Positions 1 to 5,646 of a DNA stretch of 5,646 nucleotides are shown in pieces. The first letter of the stretch is position 1. Each line of letters starts with the position of its first letter. A program made the position numbers and the translations under genes. This DNA comes from Chloracidobacterium sp. UBA7659 (GTDB taxonomy: Bacteria; Acidobacteriota; Blastocatellia; Pyrinomonadales; Pyrinomonadaceae), in assembly GCA_002483395.1 (NCBI GenBank), contig DLHV01000061.1, forward strand, positions 10,747 through 16,392, given 5' to 3'. Under the pieces are notes generated by a model. It saw nothing but the letters and a program-made list of their open reading frames with translations. It was not told the origin of the DNA and searched no databases.

Positions 1-48
1 AAATCGCTTTACGAAGAATGGGAATCAGCGGCGGGGCAGTTGCAGTAG
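1..48 (+). CDS. C-terminal end of a protein entering from the left (partial)
   Basis: Reading frame 1 is open from the first base to a TAG at 46-48 and gives a 15-residue tail ending KSLYEEWESAAGQLQ. The acidic, amphipathic look and the LYEEWE string resemble the last helix of ABC-F type ATPases (Uup/EttA-like), which often end in a similar way, but 15 residues are too few to name the product. The stop lies three bases before the stop codon of the convergent DinB-like gene. A chance 16-codon open frame is possible; the composition is what makes a real tail more likely. Confidence 0.45.
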   Translation, partial: KSLYEEWESAAGQLQ

Positions 49-51
49 AAT

Positions 52-636
52 TCACTGATCGAACCGACCGCGTGTTTTTAGGTCCCATTTATCGATCTGC
101 CGGCGGTGGCGAAGGATGTGGACGATGGCGTGTTCGAGGAGTTGTTCGAGATCGTATGTCGGCCCCCAATCGACAGTCATCAAAATTGCCGTGAACTCTT
201 CTTCGGGCATCTCCCACTTGCCGTCTAAAGTCGCGACGGTGTAAGCGAGCATCGAATCAATTTCCTCAAGCGACTCCGCGTGCTCAAGCAGGCGCCTCTG
301 ATAGGAAGATTTCTCGATCGTAGCGGGCGGAAACGCGAGTGTGAACGAGCGTCCATTCGGCAAAGAAGTCTCGTCGCCAGGTGCACGCTCCTTAACAGTC
401 GCGTTTCTGCCCGAAAACGCGTCGCGAATGTAATCGGCGTAGCCGTAACCGGCGGCGACAACATGCGACATTATCGTCTGCGCCGAGCGGCAACAATCAT
501 CCGTCGTCACAGGATCGGCGATCCGCATGTATTGCTCTTCCGTCAGCCCGGCTACAGCCGCGCGAAACTCCGCCGCCGCCCGCTCATACTCGTCCATCAT
601 CACCCCAACCGCGCCCCTGCGATACGTTTTGTTCAT
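52..636 (-). CDS. DinB-fold (DinB/YfiT-like) putative metal-dependent protein
   Basis: About 194 residues forming a mostly helical protein of the DinB/YfiT four-helix-bundle superfamily. Members bind a divalent metal through three histidines; known ones act as thiol-dependent transferases or stress proteins, but most are uncharacterised. The visible signature is one His in an early helix (SHVVAAGYGYADYI, about residue 58) and a C-terminal helix containing HAIVHILRHRRQID, whose HxxxH (about 173 and 177) would complete the triad. The N-terminal helix MMDEYERAAAEFRAAVAGL is typical of the fold. Start choice: a GTG at 645 also fits the frame, but ATG at 636 has a weak AGAG about eight bases upstream and is preferred. 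The paired ATGs at 600 and 597, preceded by GGGG, are a real alternative that would begin exactly at the domain. No cognate partner gene is adjacent. It is separated from the upstream secreted-protein gene by a terminator, so it should have its own promoter in 646-737; an AT-rich GATAATAAAAT lies there on the minus strand, but no clear -35 was found. The exact biochemical role is unknown. Confidence 0.8.
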   Translation of the reverse strand: MNKTYRRGAVGVMMDEYERAAAEFRAAVAGLTEEQYMRIADPVTTDDCCRSAQTIMSHVVAAGYGYADYIRDAFSGRNATVKERAPGDETSLPNGRSFTLAFPPATIEKSSYQRRLLEHAESLEEIDSMLAYTVATLDGKWEMPEEEFTAILMTVDWGPTYDLEQLLEHAIVHILRHRRQIDKWDLKTRGRFDQ

Positions 637-737
637 GCTCTTCACTCTGAAATGGATTTTATTATCTCACGGCGGGCGATGCAAAGATGTGACCGGCGAA
701 GTCCTCACCGCCCTCGGCGGCGAAACCCGCGCCGCCC

Positions 738-776
738 AAAAAAAGAAAAAGCTGCTCGCAAGGGAACGAGCAGCTT
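738..776 (-). terminator. Intrinsic (rho-independent) terminator of the small exported-protein gene
   Basis: A perfect 10-bp inverted repeat (AAGCTGCTCG at 749-758 and CGAGCAGCTT at 767-776) encloses an 8-base loop. Read on the minus strand, the stem is followed at once by TTTTTCTTTTTTT (750 down to 738). Stem and long U tract are the textbook arrangement. It lies 28 bases downstream of the stop codon of the 804-1148 gene and upstream of the DinB-like gene, so it should insulate the two. On the plus strand no T run follows, so it acts in one direction. Confidence 0.9.
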
Positions 777-803
777 AATGAGATTGGCTCGTTTTCCACG
801 GAG

Positions 804-1148
804 CTAAGGCGTACGCTGTTTAAATGCGATGCGTTCTTGGCTTTGGAGTTCTGCCAGGCGCTTGCGCTCGTCGGAGTAATGTTTCATTGCGGCGTTGCGT
901 TCTTCGGCAAGCAATTTTGAGAGATCGCCCATGTGAGCATTTGCGGTTATAGTTGCTGCGATTTGTGCTTTTTGCATTTCGATGAGCTGTCGGAATTCGT
1001 TTTCCTGGGTTTGTTTTAATTCGCTGCGTTCGGTTTGCTGGACGGTTTTTAATTCGTTCCAGGTCAAAGTGCTATCAGCTCTATTTTGGGCGTGTCCGGC
1101 GAAAGAAAATAACAGGATCGCGGCAAAGGAAATAATCAGTGTTTTCAT
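804..1148 (-). CDS. Small exported Gln/Glu-rich helical protein, function unknown
   Basis: A 114-residue protein beginning MKTLIISFAAILLFSFAGHAQ, a clear Sec signal peptide: Lys at position 2, a hydrophobic core to about residue 17, and probable cleavage around GHA-Q. The mature part of about 94 residues is charged and helical, rich in Gln, Glu, Lys and Arg. It contains two loosely similar blocks (TERSELKQTQENEFRQL and SDERKRLAELQSQERIAFKQ) suggesting a coiled coil or long helical hairpin. I do not recognise a family; a periplasmic or extracytoplasmic helical chaperone-like role (Spy/Skp style) is only an analogy. A GTG six codons upstream (1166) extends the frame but would put non-signal residues in front, so ATG at 1148 is preferred. 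There is no Shine-Dalgarno. A TACAAT at 1157-1162 (minus strand) could be a -10 element, which would make the transcript almost leaderless, but no proper -35 is visible. A strong terminator follows, so the gene is probably monocistronic. Confidence 0.8.
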   Translation of the reverse strand: MKTLIISFAAILLFSFAGHAQNRADSTLTWNELKTVQQTERSELKQTQENEFRQLIEMQKAQIAATITANAHMGDLSKLLAEERNAAMKHYSDERKRLAELQSQERIAFKQRTP

Positions 1149-1214
1149 GGCAGAAAATTGTATCACAAGTCAAGAATTGTGCTGTCGTGTTAGTCGCTGA
1201 TGAATCCTACCTCC

Positions 1215-1340
1215 TTACGGCGTTGGTGCTGATTTCTTTGGGGCGCGTTCGACGTGGGAGGCGCTGAACCAGGCGGCGAGTTTGCCGGGGCCGACCGAGT
1301 ATTTGTTTTGCACAACGCTGTCCTATACGGAACGCCGTCT
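1215..1340 (-). pseudogene. C-terminal remnant of an unidentified protein
   Basis: On the minus strand from GTG 1313 to a TAA at 1215-1217 lies a 32-residue stretch, VQNKYSVGPGKLAAWFSASH followed by VERAPKKSAPTP. Almost every codon ends in C or G, as in the genuine genes here, and the basic Pro/Ala-rich end looks like a natural C-terminus. Just upstream, a neighbouring frame (about 1314-1355) reads DPRDGVPYRTAL, which would join smoothly to VQNKYS if one base were restored near 1313. This suggests a frameshifted remnant whose 5' part is lost. The family is not recognised. No Shine-Dalgarno precedes GTG 1313, so a real 32-residue gene is unlikely. Confidence 0.4.
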
Positions 1341-1500
1341 CTAGGGTCTCGCAAATCGAACTTTAGTTTCGGTAACAATTACAAACCGGTCAGTGAGTTT
1401 GTCAGAGTATTTAGCGAGCAAGCGGCGAATGACGTCGATCTTATTGGCCGACCGTTCGTCGTCGAGCGAAGGAAGATCACGCCGTCTTCGGCTCAGCACT
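1341..1500 (-). pseudogene. Decayed DUF5615/PIN-like toxin-type gene, C-terminal part
   Basis: Minus-strand translation ending at a TAG (1341-1343) gives LDDERSANKIDVIRRLLAKY followed by SDKLTDRFVIVTETKVRFARP. This matches the usual end of DUF5615 PIN-like proteins: a hydrophobic GVI-x-LRL strand, a long helix, then a (R/N)FVVVTE-xx-VR-type final strand. The preceding strand GVIFLR is present at 1466-1483 but in another frame. Restoring one base near 1466 gives a continuous GVIFLR-LDDERSANK. Further upstream the frame is broken again by stops, and the N-terminal half with the acidic active-site residues is not recognisable. DUF5615 proteins are thought to be VapC-like nuclease toxins, usually paired with a DUF433 antitoxin; no partner is visible. 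An ATG at 1511 opens a 56-codon frame containing the tail, but its first 15 residues are arginine-rich nonsense. The family call is from recalled sequence pattern only. Confidence 0.5.
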
Positions 1501-1590
1501 GTTGGTGTCATAGCAATCACCTTACCGGGATTTTATCACAAAATGTTAGCCTTATTATAAACAAAACCCGGTCGCTACCGCTTCCGGTAA

Positions 1591-1611
1591 TGACAACTGA
1601 CCAGTGACTAG
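1591..1611. repeat. Three degenerate tandem heptamers TGACNAN
   Basis: TGACAAC, TGACCAG and TGACTAG follow one another without a gap at 1591-1597, 1598-1604 and 1605-1611. All share TGAC at the start and A at position six. Short tandem heptamers of this kind are known from intergenic DNA of several bacterial groups, most famously cyanobacteria. Three imperfect copies are a small array, placed directly after the arginase remnant. Confidence 0.5.
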
Positions 1612-1621
1612 CAACTATTGC

Positions 1622-1795
1622 CAACAAGATCGTCTTACCCAATGCCGACAGGATCATTAGGCAGGCGAGCTCGACGGTGACCAGATCGAGGAGCGGGTTG
1701 ACCTCGACGATCTAGAAGGAACGCACTTCACTGTTGGGCGGCGATGATCTCGAGGGCGAAATGGGCTTCATTTGTAGGGTCGTGCCGCCGCGGAC
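1622..1795 (-). pseudogene. Decayed arginase, 3' end only
   Basis: Three minus-strand frames together recreate the C-terminus of an arginase (L-arginine to ornithine plus urea). They are VRGGTT at about 1778-1795, NEAHFALEIIAAQQ at about 1731-1772, and IVEVNPLLD plus TVELACLMILSALGKTIL at about 1622-1711. In intact arginases these parts occur in this order as the GTPVRGGLTYRE loop, a helix, the S-L-(D/E)-(I/V)-VEVNP-x-LD strand, and the final LSALGK helix. Here they lie in different frames, so at least two frameshifts have occurred, and stops interrupt them (TGA at 1728-1730, TAG at 1712-1714). The metal-binding N-terminal three quarters of the gene, including the DAHxD-type motifs, are missing. 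The remnant begins about 50 bases after the guaB stop. Agmatinase is less likely because that family has a different sequence around the VEV segment. Confidence 0.65.
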
Positions 1796-1847
1796 CAGCA
1801 TCTTACTCTTCAGCACAGGAGCCTATCACGAATTCAAGACAATCCAA

Positions 1848-3347
<1,500 letters not shown>

Positions 3348-3357
3348 CTATACAGAA

Positions 3358-3382
3358 ATGCCCGCACGTTTCCTGCGGGCAT
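3358..3382 (-). terminator. Hairpin after the rodZ-like gene: probable terminator or guaB leader structure
   Basis: A perfect 9-bp inverted repeat (ATGCCCGCA at 3358-3366, TGCGGGCAT at 3374-3382) closes a 7-base loop. On the minus strand the stem is followed by TTCTGT, only a weak U tract; on the plus strand there is none. It lies 60 bases after the rodZ-like stop and 40 bases before the guaB start. The simplest reading is an intrinsic terminator of moderate strength for the rodZ-like transcript. If guaB is transcribed from further upstream (a TTGAAT/TATTAA pair with a long 19-base spacer lies at 3408-3438), the same hairpin would sit in the guaB leader. Confidence 0.6.
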
Positions 3383-3442
3383 GACCGGATCGAGATCTTT
3401 TGGCAATTTAATAGGCGTTTGCCCTACAATTAATTCAAAAAT

Positions 3443-4438
3443 CTAATTGGGTCGGGCGGCATTTGCCACCGGCTTGTTTGACATCGTAGGCACCGATGTC
3501 GGCTTCGGTGCGGCCGTATTAGAGTTCGCCGCCGCAGGCTTTGGCGTCACGACTGGCTTTGGCGTCTGTCGAACAGCGGTCGGCGTCGCAGACGGAGTTT
3601 CCACTGCGGCATTTGCCGACAGTTGGGCAGTGCCGGAGCCGAACGAGATCGCACCGCTTTGCCAAACACCTGCAAGATTGTCCTTGTTTATGTCAAATTC
3701 GATCACAGCCCGCTTCGGGTTCGCCGGCACCAACGGCAGGGTGATCGGCTTTCCGTTGATACTAAGTTGGGCTAACTGGGCACGCGCCGTGGCATAGCTT
3801 AACTTTAGCTGTTCTTTCGGTTCGAAAATGGCGGGTTTGTCCGCGGTGACGAGAGCGACTGCCTTCGCTCCATCTGTCACCGAATTGAGTGAAATATCTT
3901 CACCGCTCGTCTTGAATTCCACCTTCAATGCACCCATTGCCGGTGCCTGCGATACCGGAATGGACGCATTGGCGTTTACGTTTGCCGGAACAGTTATATT
4001 TACGCTCGCTGTATTCACCACGACCGGCGGGCTGCTTTGCTGATTTTGTATGTAATTGACAAGAAACAAGATACCGGCCGTCATCAACCCTAAAATGACA
4101 ACCGCAAAAATTACAGTGGGAATCAGGGACGAGGCCGATCTGTCATCGGTAAGGACCTCCGGTCTGTACGACTGATATTTGTTGTCCTCTTTCTCCTCGT
4201 GCTCCGCGAGAAGCCTGGAATAATCCTGTAGTGCTTCCTGCTCATCAACGCCGACATATTTGGCGTACGAGCGGACAAATCCCTTATTGAAAATTCCGCC
4301 CGGCAGGGTTTTGTAGTTATCACTGTCGATAGCTTCCAGGTAAAGAGGCGAGATGCGGGTTTGCTCCGCCACTTCGCTTATTGATATACCTCGATCTTCG
4401 CGAGCCTGCCGCAATTTTTCACCCAAACTTGATGACAT
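3443..4438 (-). CDS. RodZ-like membrane protein: HTH domain, one membrane segment, DUF4115
   Basis: A 331-residue protein with the RodZ plan. Residues 5-70 are a cytoplasmic HTH_25 domain (LGEKLRQAREDRGISISEVA, then TRISPLYLEAIDSDNYKTLP and GGIFNKGFVRSYAKYVGVD). Residues 71-104 form an acidic linker, 105-130 a single membrane helix (LIPTVIFAVVILGLMTAGIL), and about 168-255 a DUF4115-type beta domain outside the membrane (LKVEFKTSGEDISLNSV to VIEFDI). The last 55 residues are a low-complexity Pro/Ala/Thr/Lys tail. In RodZ the HTH binds MreB instead of DNA and links the actin-like cytoskeleton to cell-wall synthesis and rod shape. Here the DUF4115 part lacks the tryptophan usually seen in its first strands, and the Pro-rich tail follows the domain. 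A good promoter lies 59 bases upstream. The neighbour on the same strand is guaB; the BMC operon runs the other way. The family call is firm, the shape role is inferred. Confidence 0.85.
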   Translation of the reverse strand: MSSSLGEKLRQAREDRGISISEVAEQTRISPLYLEAIDSDNYKTLPGGIFNKGFVRSYAKYVGVDEQEALQDYSRLLAEHEEKEDNKYQSYRPEVLTDDRSASSLIPTVIFAVVILGLMTAGILFLVNYIQNQQSSPPVVVNTASVNITVPANVNANASIPVSQAPAMGALKVEFKTSGEDISLNSVTDGAKAVALVTADKPAIFEPKEQLKLSYATARAQLAQLSINGKPITLPLVPANPKRAVIEFDINKDNLAGVWQSGAISFGSGTAQLSANAAVETPSATPTAVRQTPKPVVTPKPAAANSNTAAPKPTSVPTMSNKPVANAARPN

Positions 4439-4496
4439 GTTTTGAGATTTCCCGCCGCCGTGTTAAGTCCAATATCCGCAAAGGTATTAATCCTAC

Positions 4497-4526
4497 AATA
4501 TAGCTTTGCCGCCGGAAAAAAGTCAA
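4497..4526 (-). promoter_or_regulatory. Sigma70-type promoter of the rodZ-like gene
   Basis: On the minus strand, TTGACT (4521-4526, five of six to consensus) and TATATT (4497-4502, five of six) are separated by 18 bases. Transcription would start near 4490, leaving a leader of about 50 bases before the ATG at 4438. This is the best promoter-like match seen by eye in the window. Confidence 0.65.
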
Positions 4527-4559
4527 TCACTTGCGAGCACTTTATTATTTGGTTCCGGC
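4511..4559. repeat. Widely spaced 7-bp inverted repeat in the divergent control region
   Basis: GCCGGAA (4511-4517) and TTCCGGC (4553-4559) are exact reverse complements 35 bases apart. The left arm lies inside the spacer of the rodZ-like promoter. The right arm ends next to TTGATT (4560-4565), a possible -35 for the BMC genes. It may be a pair of half-sites for a looping regulator or it may be chance. Confidence 0.35.
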
Positions 4560-4589
4560 TTGATTATTGCGGTTAGTGCGTGATACGTT
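4560..4589 (+). promoter_or_regulatory. Weak candidate promoter for the BMC genes
   Basis: TTGATT (4560-4565), an 18-base spacer and TACGTT (4584-4589) point towards the BMC shell gene. The -35 matches four of six consensus bases and the -10 only three of six, so this promoter would be weak or activator-dependent, which is common for catabolic microcompartment operons. No better pair was found between 4440 and 4650. Confidence 0.25.
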
Positions 4590-4595
4590 TAGCTC

Positions 4596-4616
4596 TATTA
4601 AAGTCTTGTTTTAATA
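4596..4616 (+). promoter_or_regulatory. AT-rich 7-bp palindrome just upstream of the BMC shell gene
   Basis: TATTAAA (4596-4602) and TTTAATA (4610-4616) form a perfect inverted repeat around a 7-base centre, with 34 bases to the ATG at 4651. It lies downstream of the candidate promoter and upstream of the ribosome binding site. It could be an operator or a weak hairpin at the 5' end of the mRNA. The dyad is clear but its role is unproven. Confidence 0.4.
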
Positions 4617-4650
4617 TCTCGGAAGCGATCGAAAAAGTAGAGGAACAATA

Positions 4651-5049
4651 ATGAGTTTAGAAGCGCTCGGCATGATAGAAACCAAAGGCTTCGTGTCTGC
4701 TGTCGAAGCTGCAGATGCGATGGTAAAGGCCGCAAATGTCCAGCTCGTCGGTAAGGAATACATCGGAGCCGGCTATGTGACGATCTTCGTCCGAGGCGAT
4801 GTCGGGGCCGTCAAAGCCGCGACCGATGCCGGGGCTGCGGCAGCCCGCCGTGTTGGCGAACTGATCAGCGTTCATGTTATTCCTAGGCCGCACAACGAGG
4901 TCGAGCGTGTCATTCCGAAAGGCGGAAAGGTTGGATTGAGCCCGGACGAAAAGGCGCTTCAGGGCGGCGGAGGGAAACAGCTTAGCTCCGGTGACGGCGG
5001 CTTGACTGCAACCGGCACGGCTCAGGGAACAAAATCGAAGACCAAGTAA
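4651..5049 (+). CDS. Bacterial microcompartment hexameric shell protein (BMC-H, PduA/EutM type)
   Basis: The 132-residue protein forms hexameric tiles that assemble into the shell of a metabolosome. Residues 3-91 are a single BMC domain very close to PduA/Eut[41 protein letters not shown] and [18 protein letters not shown]. Lys26 and Arg79, which make contacts between hexamers in PduA, are both conserved. The pore loop reads YIGAG, so Ala40 replaces the serine that lines the PduA pore. After the normal end (PKG, residue 91), where PduA stops within a few residues, there are about 40 extra residues rich in Gly, Ser, Thr and Lys and ending TKSKTK, probably a flexible tail. An AGAGGA six bases before the ATG is a good ribosome binding site. 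The gene runs divergently from the rodZ-like gene and leads an operon with the aldehyde dehydrogenase 60 bases downstream. The substrate of the compartment is not shown by this gene. Confidence 0.95.
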   Translation: MSLEALGMIETKGFVSAVEAADAMVKAANVQLVGKEYIGAGYVTIFVRGDVGAVKAATDAGAAAARRVGELISVHVIPRPHNEVERVIPKGGKVGLSPDEKALQGGGGKQLSSGDGGLTATGTAQGTKSKTK

Positions 5050-5063
5050 TATTGTTTCATTGG

Positions 5064-5093
5064 CAATACGATTACGCCTCGAATTGCGTATTG
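5064..5093 (+). promoter_or_regulatory. Intergenic hairpin between the shell gene and the aldehyde dehydrogenase gene
   Basis: CAATACG (5064-5070) pairs exactly with CGTATTG (5087-5093). Three further pairs (ATT 5071-5073 with AAT 5082-5084) extend the stem across a two-base bulge. No T run follows, so it is not an ordinary terminator. It may be an mRNA-stabilising or processing hairpin that favours the abundant shell protein over the enzyme. A separate 10-bp palindrome, TTGGCGCCAA (5091-5100), overlaps its 3' arm. Confidence 0.45.
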
Positions 5094-5109
5094 GCGCCAA
5101 CCTCAGACA

Positions 5110-5646
5110 ATGGGTGATACGGATCTTATATCTCAACAAGAGGCCCGGGACGCGGTTGAAGCGGCTCATCGTGCATTCTTGTCGGTAGCGAGATTCGACC
5201 AAAACCGGATCGATCAGATCTGTGAGGCAATGGCAAATGCGGCTTTAGCCGATGCCGCCAGGCTTGGCCAGCTCGCGCATGATGAGACGGGTTTTGGTAA
5301 AGCCGAAGATAAGCTTGAAAAAAACCGCTTTTCGGCTGAAGACGTCTGGAACTACTTCCGCGGTTTGAAAACGGTCGGCGTTGTTAGCGAAAGCGAAAGC
5401 ATAGTCGAGATCGCCTCACCGCGAGGGGTTGTGGCCGCAATCATTCCTTCGACAAATCCAACCTCGACGGCTATCTTCAAGATCATTATCGCCGTAAAAT
5501 CCCGAAATACAATTGTACTCTCGCCGCATCCCTCGGCGGCACGATGCATAGCGGAAACGGCCCGCGTAATGCGTGACGCCGGAATACAAAACGGCCTTCC
5601 CGCCGAAGCGGTCATCTGTCTTACAAATTCGACCATCGAAGGAACG
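5110..5646 (+). CDS. CoA-acylating aldehyde dehydrogenase (EutE/PduP/AdhE N-domain type), 3' end outside the window
   Basis: The frame is open from ATG 5110 to the last base, giving the first 179 residues of a protein that is usually 450-500 long. It should oxidise an aldehyde with NAD+ and CoA to acyl-CoA, inside the microcompartment built by the neighbouring shell protein. Recognisable blocks are the early helix [33 protein letters not shown], the start of the cofactor fold [20 protein letters not shown], and the [16 protein letters not shown] segment. All match the acylating branch of the superfamily (compare [12 protein letters not shown] in AdhE). The catalytic cysteine lies beyond the edge and cannot be checked. 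The N-terminus starts almost directly with the catalytic domain, so there is no obvious PduP-style N-terminal targeting extension; a cargo peptide could be at the unseen C-terminus. No Shine-Dalgarno precedes the ATG, but no other start exists between the upstream stop (5047-5049) and 5110 in this frame. The precise aldehyde is unknown. Confidence 0.9.
   Translation, partial: MGDTDLISQQEARDAVEAAHRAFLSVARFDQNRIDQICEAMANAALADAARLGQLAHDETGFGKAEDKLEKNRFSAEDVWNYFRGLKTVGVVSESESIVEIASPRGVVAAIIPSTNPTSTAIFKIIIAVKSRNTIVLSPHPSAARCIAETARVMRDAGIQNGLPAEAVICLTNSTIEGT

Larger units (their letters stand above)
1149..1847. other. Gene-poor interval containing decayed gene remnants
   Basis: These 699 bases between guaB and the exported-protein gene contain no convincing intact coding sequence on either strand. 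Plus-strand open frames at 1254-1607 and 1734-1916 have no family-like sequence or ribosome binding site. Minus-strand translation in all three frames reveals protein-like stretches that jump frame and are interrupted by stops. They are entered separately as an arginase remnant, a DUF5615-like remnant and an unidentified C-terminal fragment. A short heptamer repeat sits between the first two. The rest (1149-1214, 1501-1590 and 1796-1847) shows nothing I can assign. No inverted repeats or transposase genes flank the interval. Confidence 0.65.

Noticed and set aside
708..720. Small GC-rich hairpin CCGCC-CTC-GGCGG
   Set aside because: A five-base stem in GC-rich sequence without a T run is expected by chance and has no clear role next to the strong terminator.
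527..778. Plus-strand open frame of 83 codons crossing the DinB-like start and the terminator
   Set aside because: Its end lies in the terminator hairpin and A-rich stretch, and the rest is antisense to the DinB-like gene; no independent support.
1157..1173. TTGACT and TACAAT upstream of the exported-protein gene
   Set aside because: The two hexamers are only five bases apart, so they cannot form one promoter. TACAAT alone is mentioned as a possible -10 but not listed as a promoter.
1198..1215. Perfect AAGGAGG on the minus strand near 1208-1215
   Set aside because: No ATG, GTG or TTG start follows at a suitable distance and a stop comes within a few codons, so it is not a working ribosome binding site for any gene I can see.
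1254..1607. Plus-strand open frame of 117 codons
   Set aside because: It runs opposite the minus-strand DUF5615-like and unknown fragments, which carry the coding-like signal. Its own translation has no recognisable features.
4657..5202. Minus-strand open frame of 181 codons opposite the shell protein
   Set aside because: Antisense to a very well conserved BMC-H gene and into the next gene; shadow frame.

Overview
The window looks like a chromosomal segment from a free-living bacterium of moderate GC content. It carries a GuaB-type IMP dehydrogenase, a RodZ-like membrane protein with an N-terminal helix-turn-helix, and the first genes of a bacterial microcompartment (BMC) locus. The protein style (small Gln/Glu-rich secreted protein, Pro/Ala/Thr-tailed RodZ, BMC shell gene next to an acylating aldehyde dehydrogenase) would fit an acidobacterium. 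That is only an impression; no rRNA or other phylogenetic marker is present.

Layout. Positions 1-48 (+) hold the last codons of a gene entering from the left. Positions 52-636 (-) encode a DinB-fold protein, tail to tail with it. A strong intrinsic terminator at 738-776 (-) closes a short gene at 804-1148 (-) for a small exported, helical, Gln/Glu-rich protein. Positions 1149-1847 contain no intact gene. On the minus strand this stretch holds decayed pieces of at least three genes: an arginase 3' end (about 1622-1795), the C-terminal part of a DUF5615/PIN-like toxin-type protein (about 1341-1500), and an unidentified C-terminal fragment (about 1215-1340). Three degenerate heptamer repeats lie between the arginase and DUF5615 pieces. 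Positions 1848-3317 (-) are guaB and 3443-4438 (-) are rodZ-like, with a 9-bp hairpin between them. A good sigma70-type promoter for the rodZ-like gene lies at 4497-4526.

The right-hand part is divergent. From 4651 rightward runs a BMC-H shell protein with an unusual 40-residue C-terminal tail, then an intergenic hairpin, then an acylating CoA-dependent aldehyde dehydrogenase (5110 to the window end, truncated by the window). Together these two encode a shell component and a signature enzyme of an aldehyde-processing microcompartment. In such organelles the toxic aldehyde is kept inside a protein shell and converted to acyl-CoA. The substrate of this system cannot be told from the window because the diagnostic genes (lyase, dehydratase, aldolase or kinase) would lie further right.

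The most notable points are the unreported-looking gene graveyard between guaB and the secreted-protein gene, and the architecture of the divergent rodZ/BMC control region. No wholly new system can be demonstrated; the BMC locus is the best lead and continues beyond the right edge.
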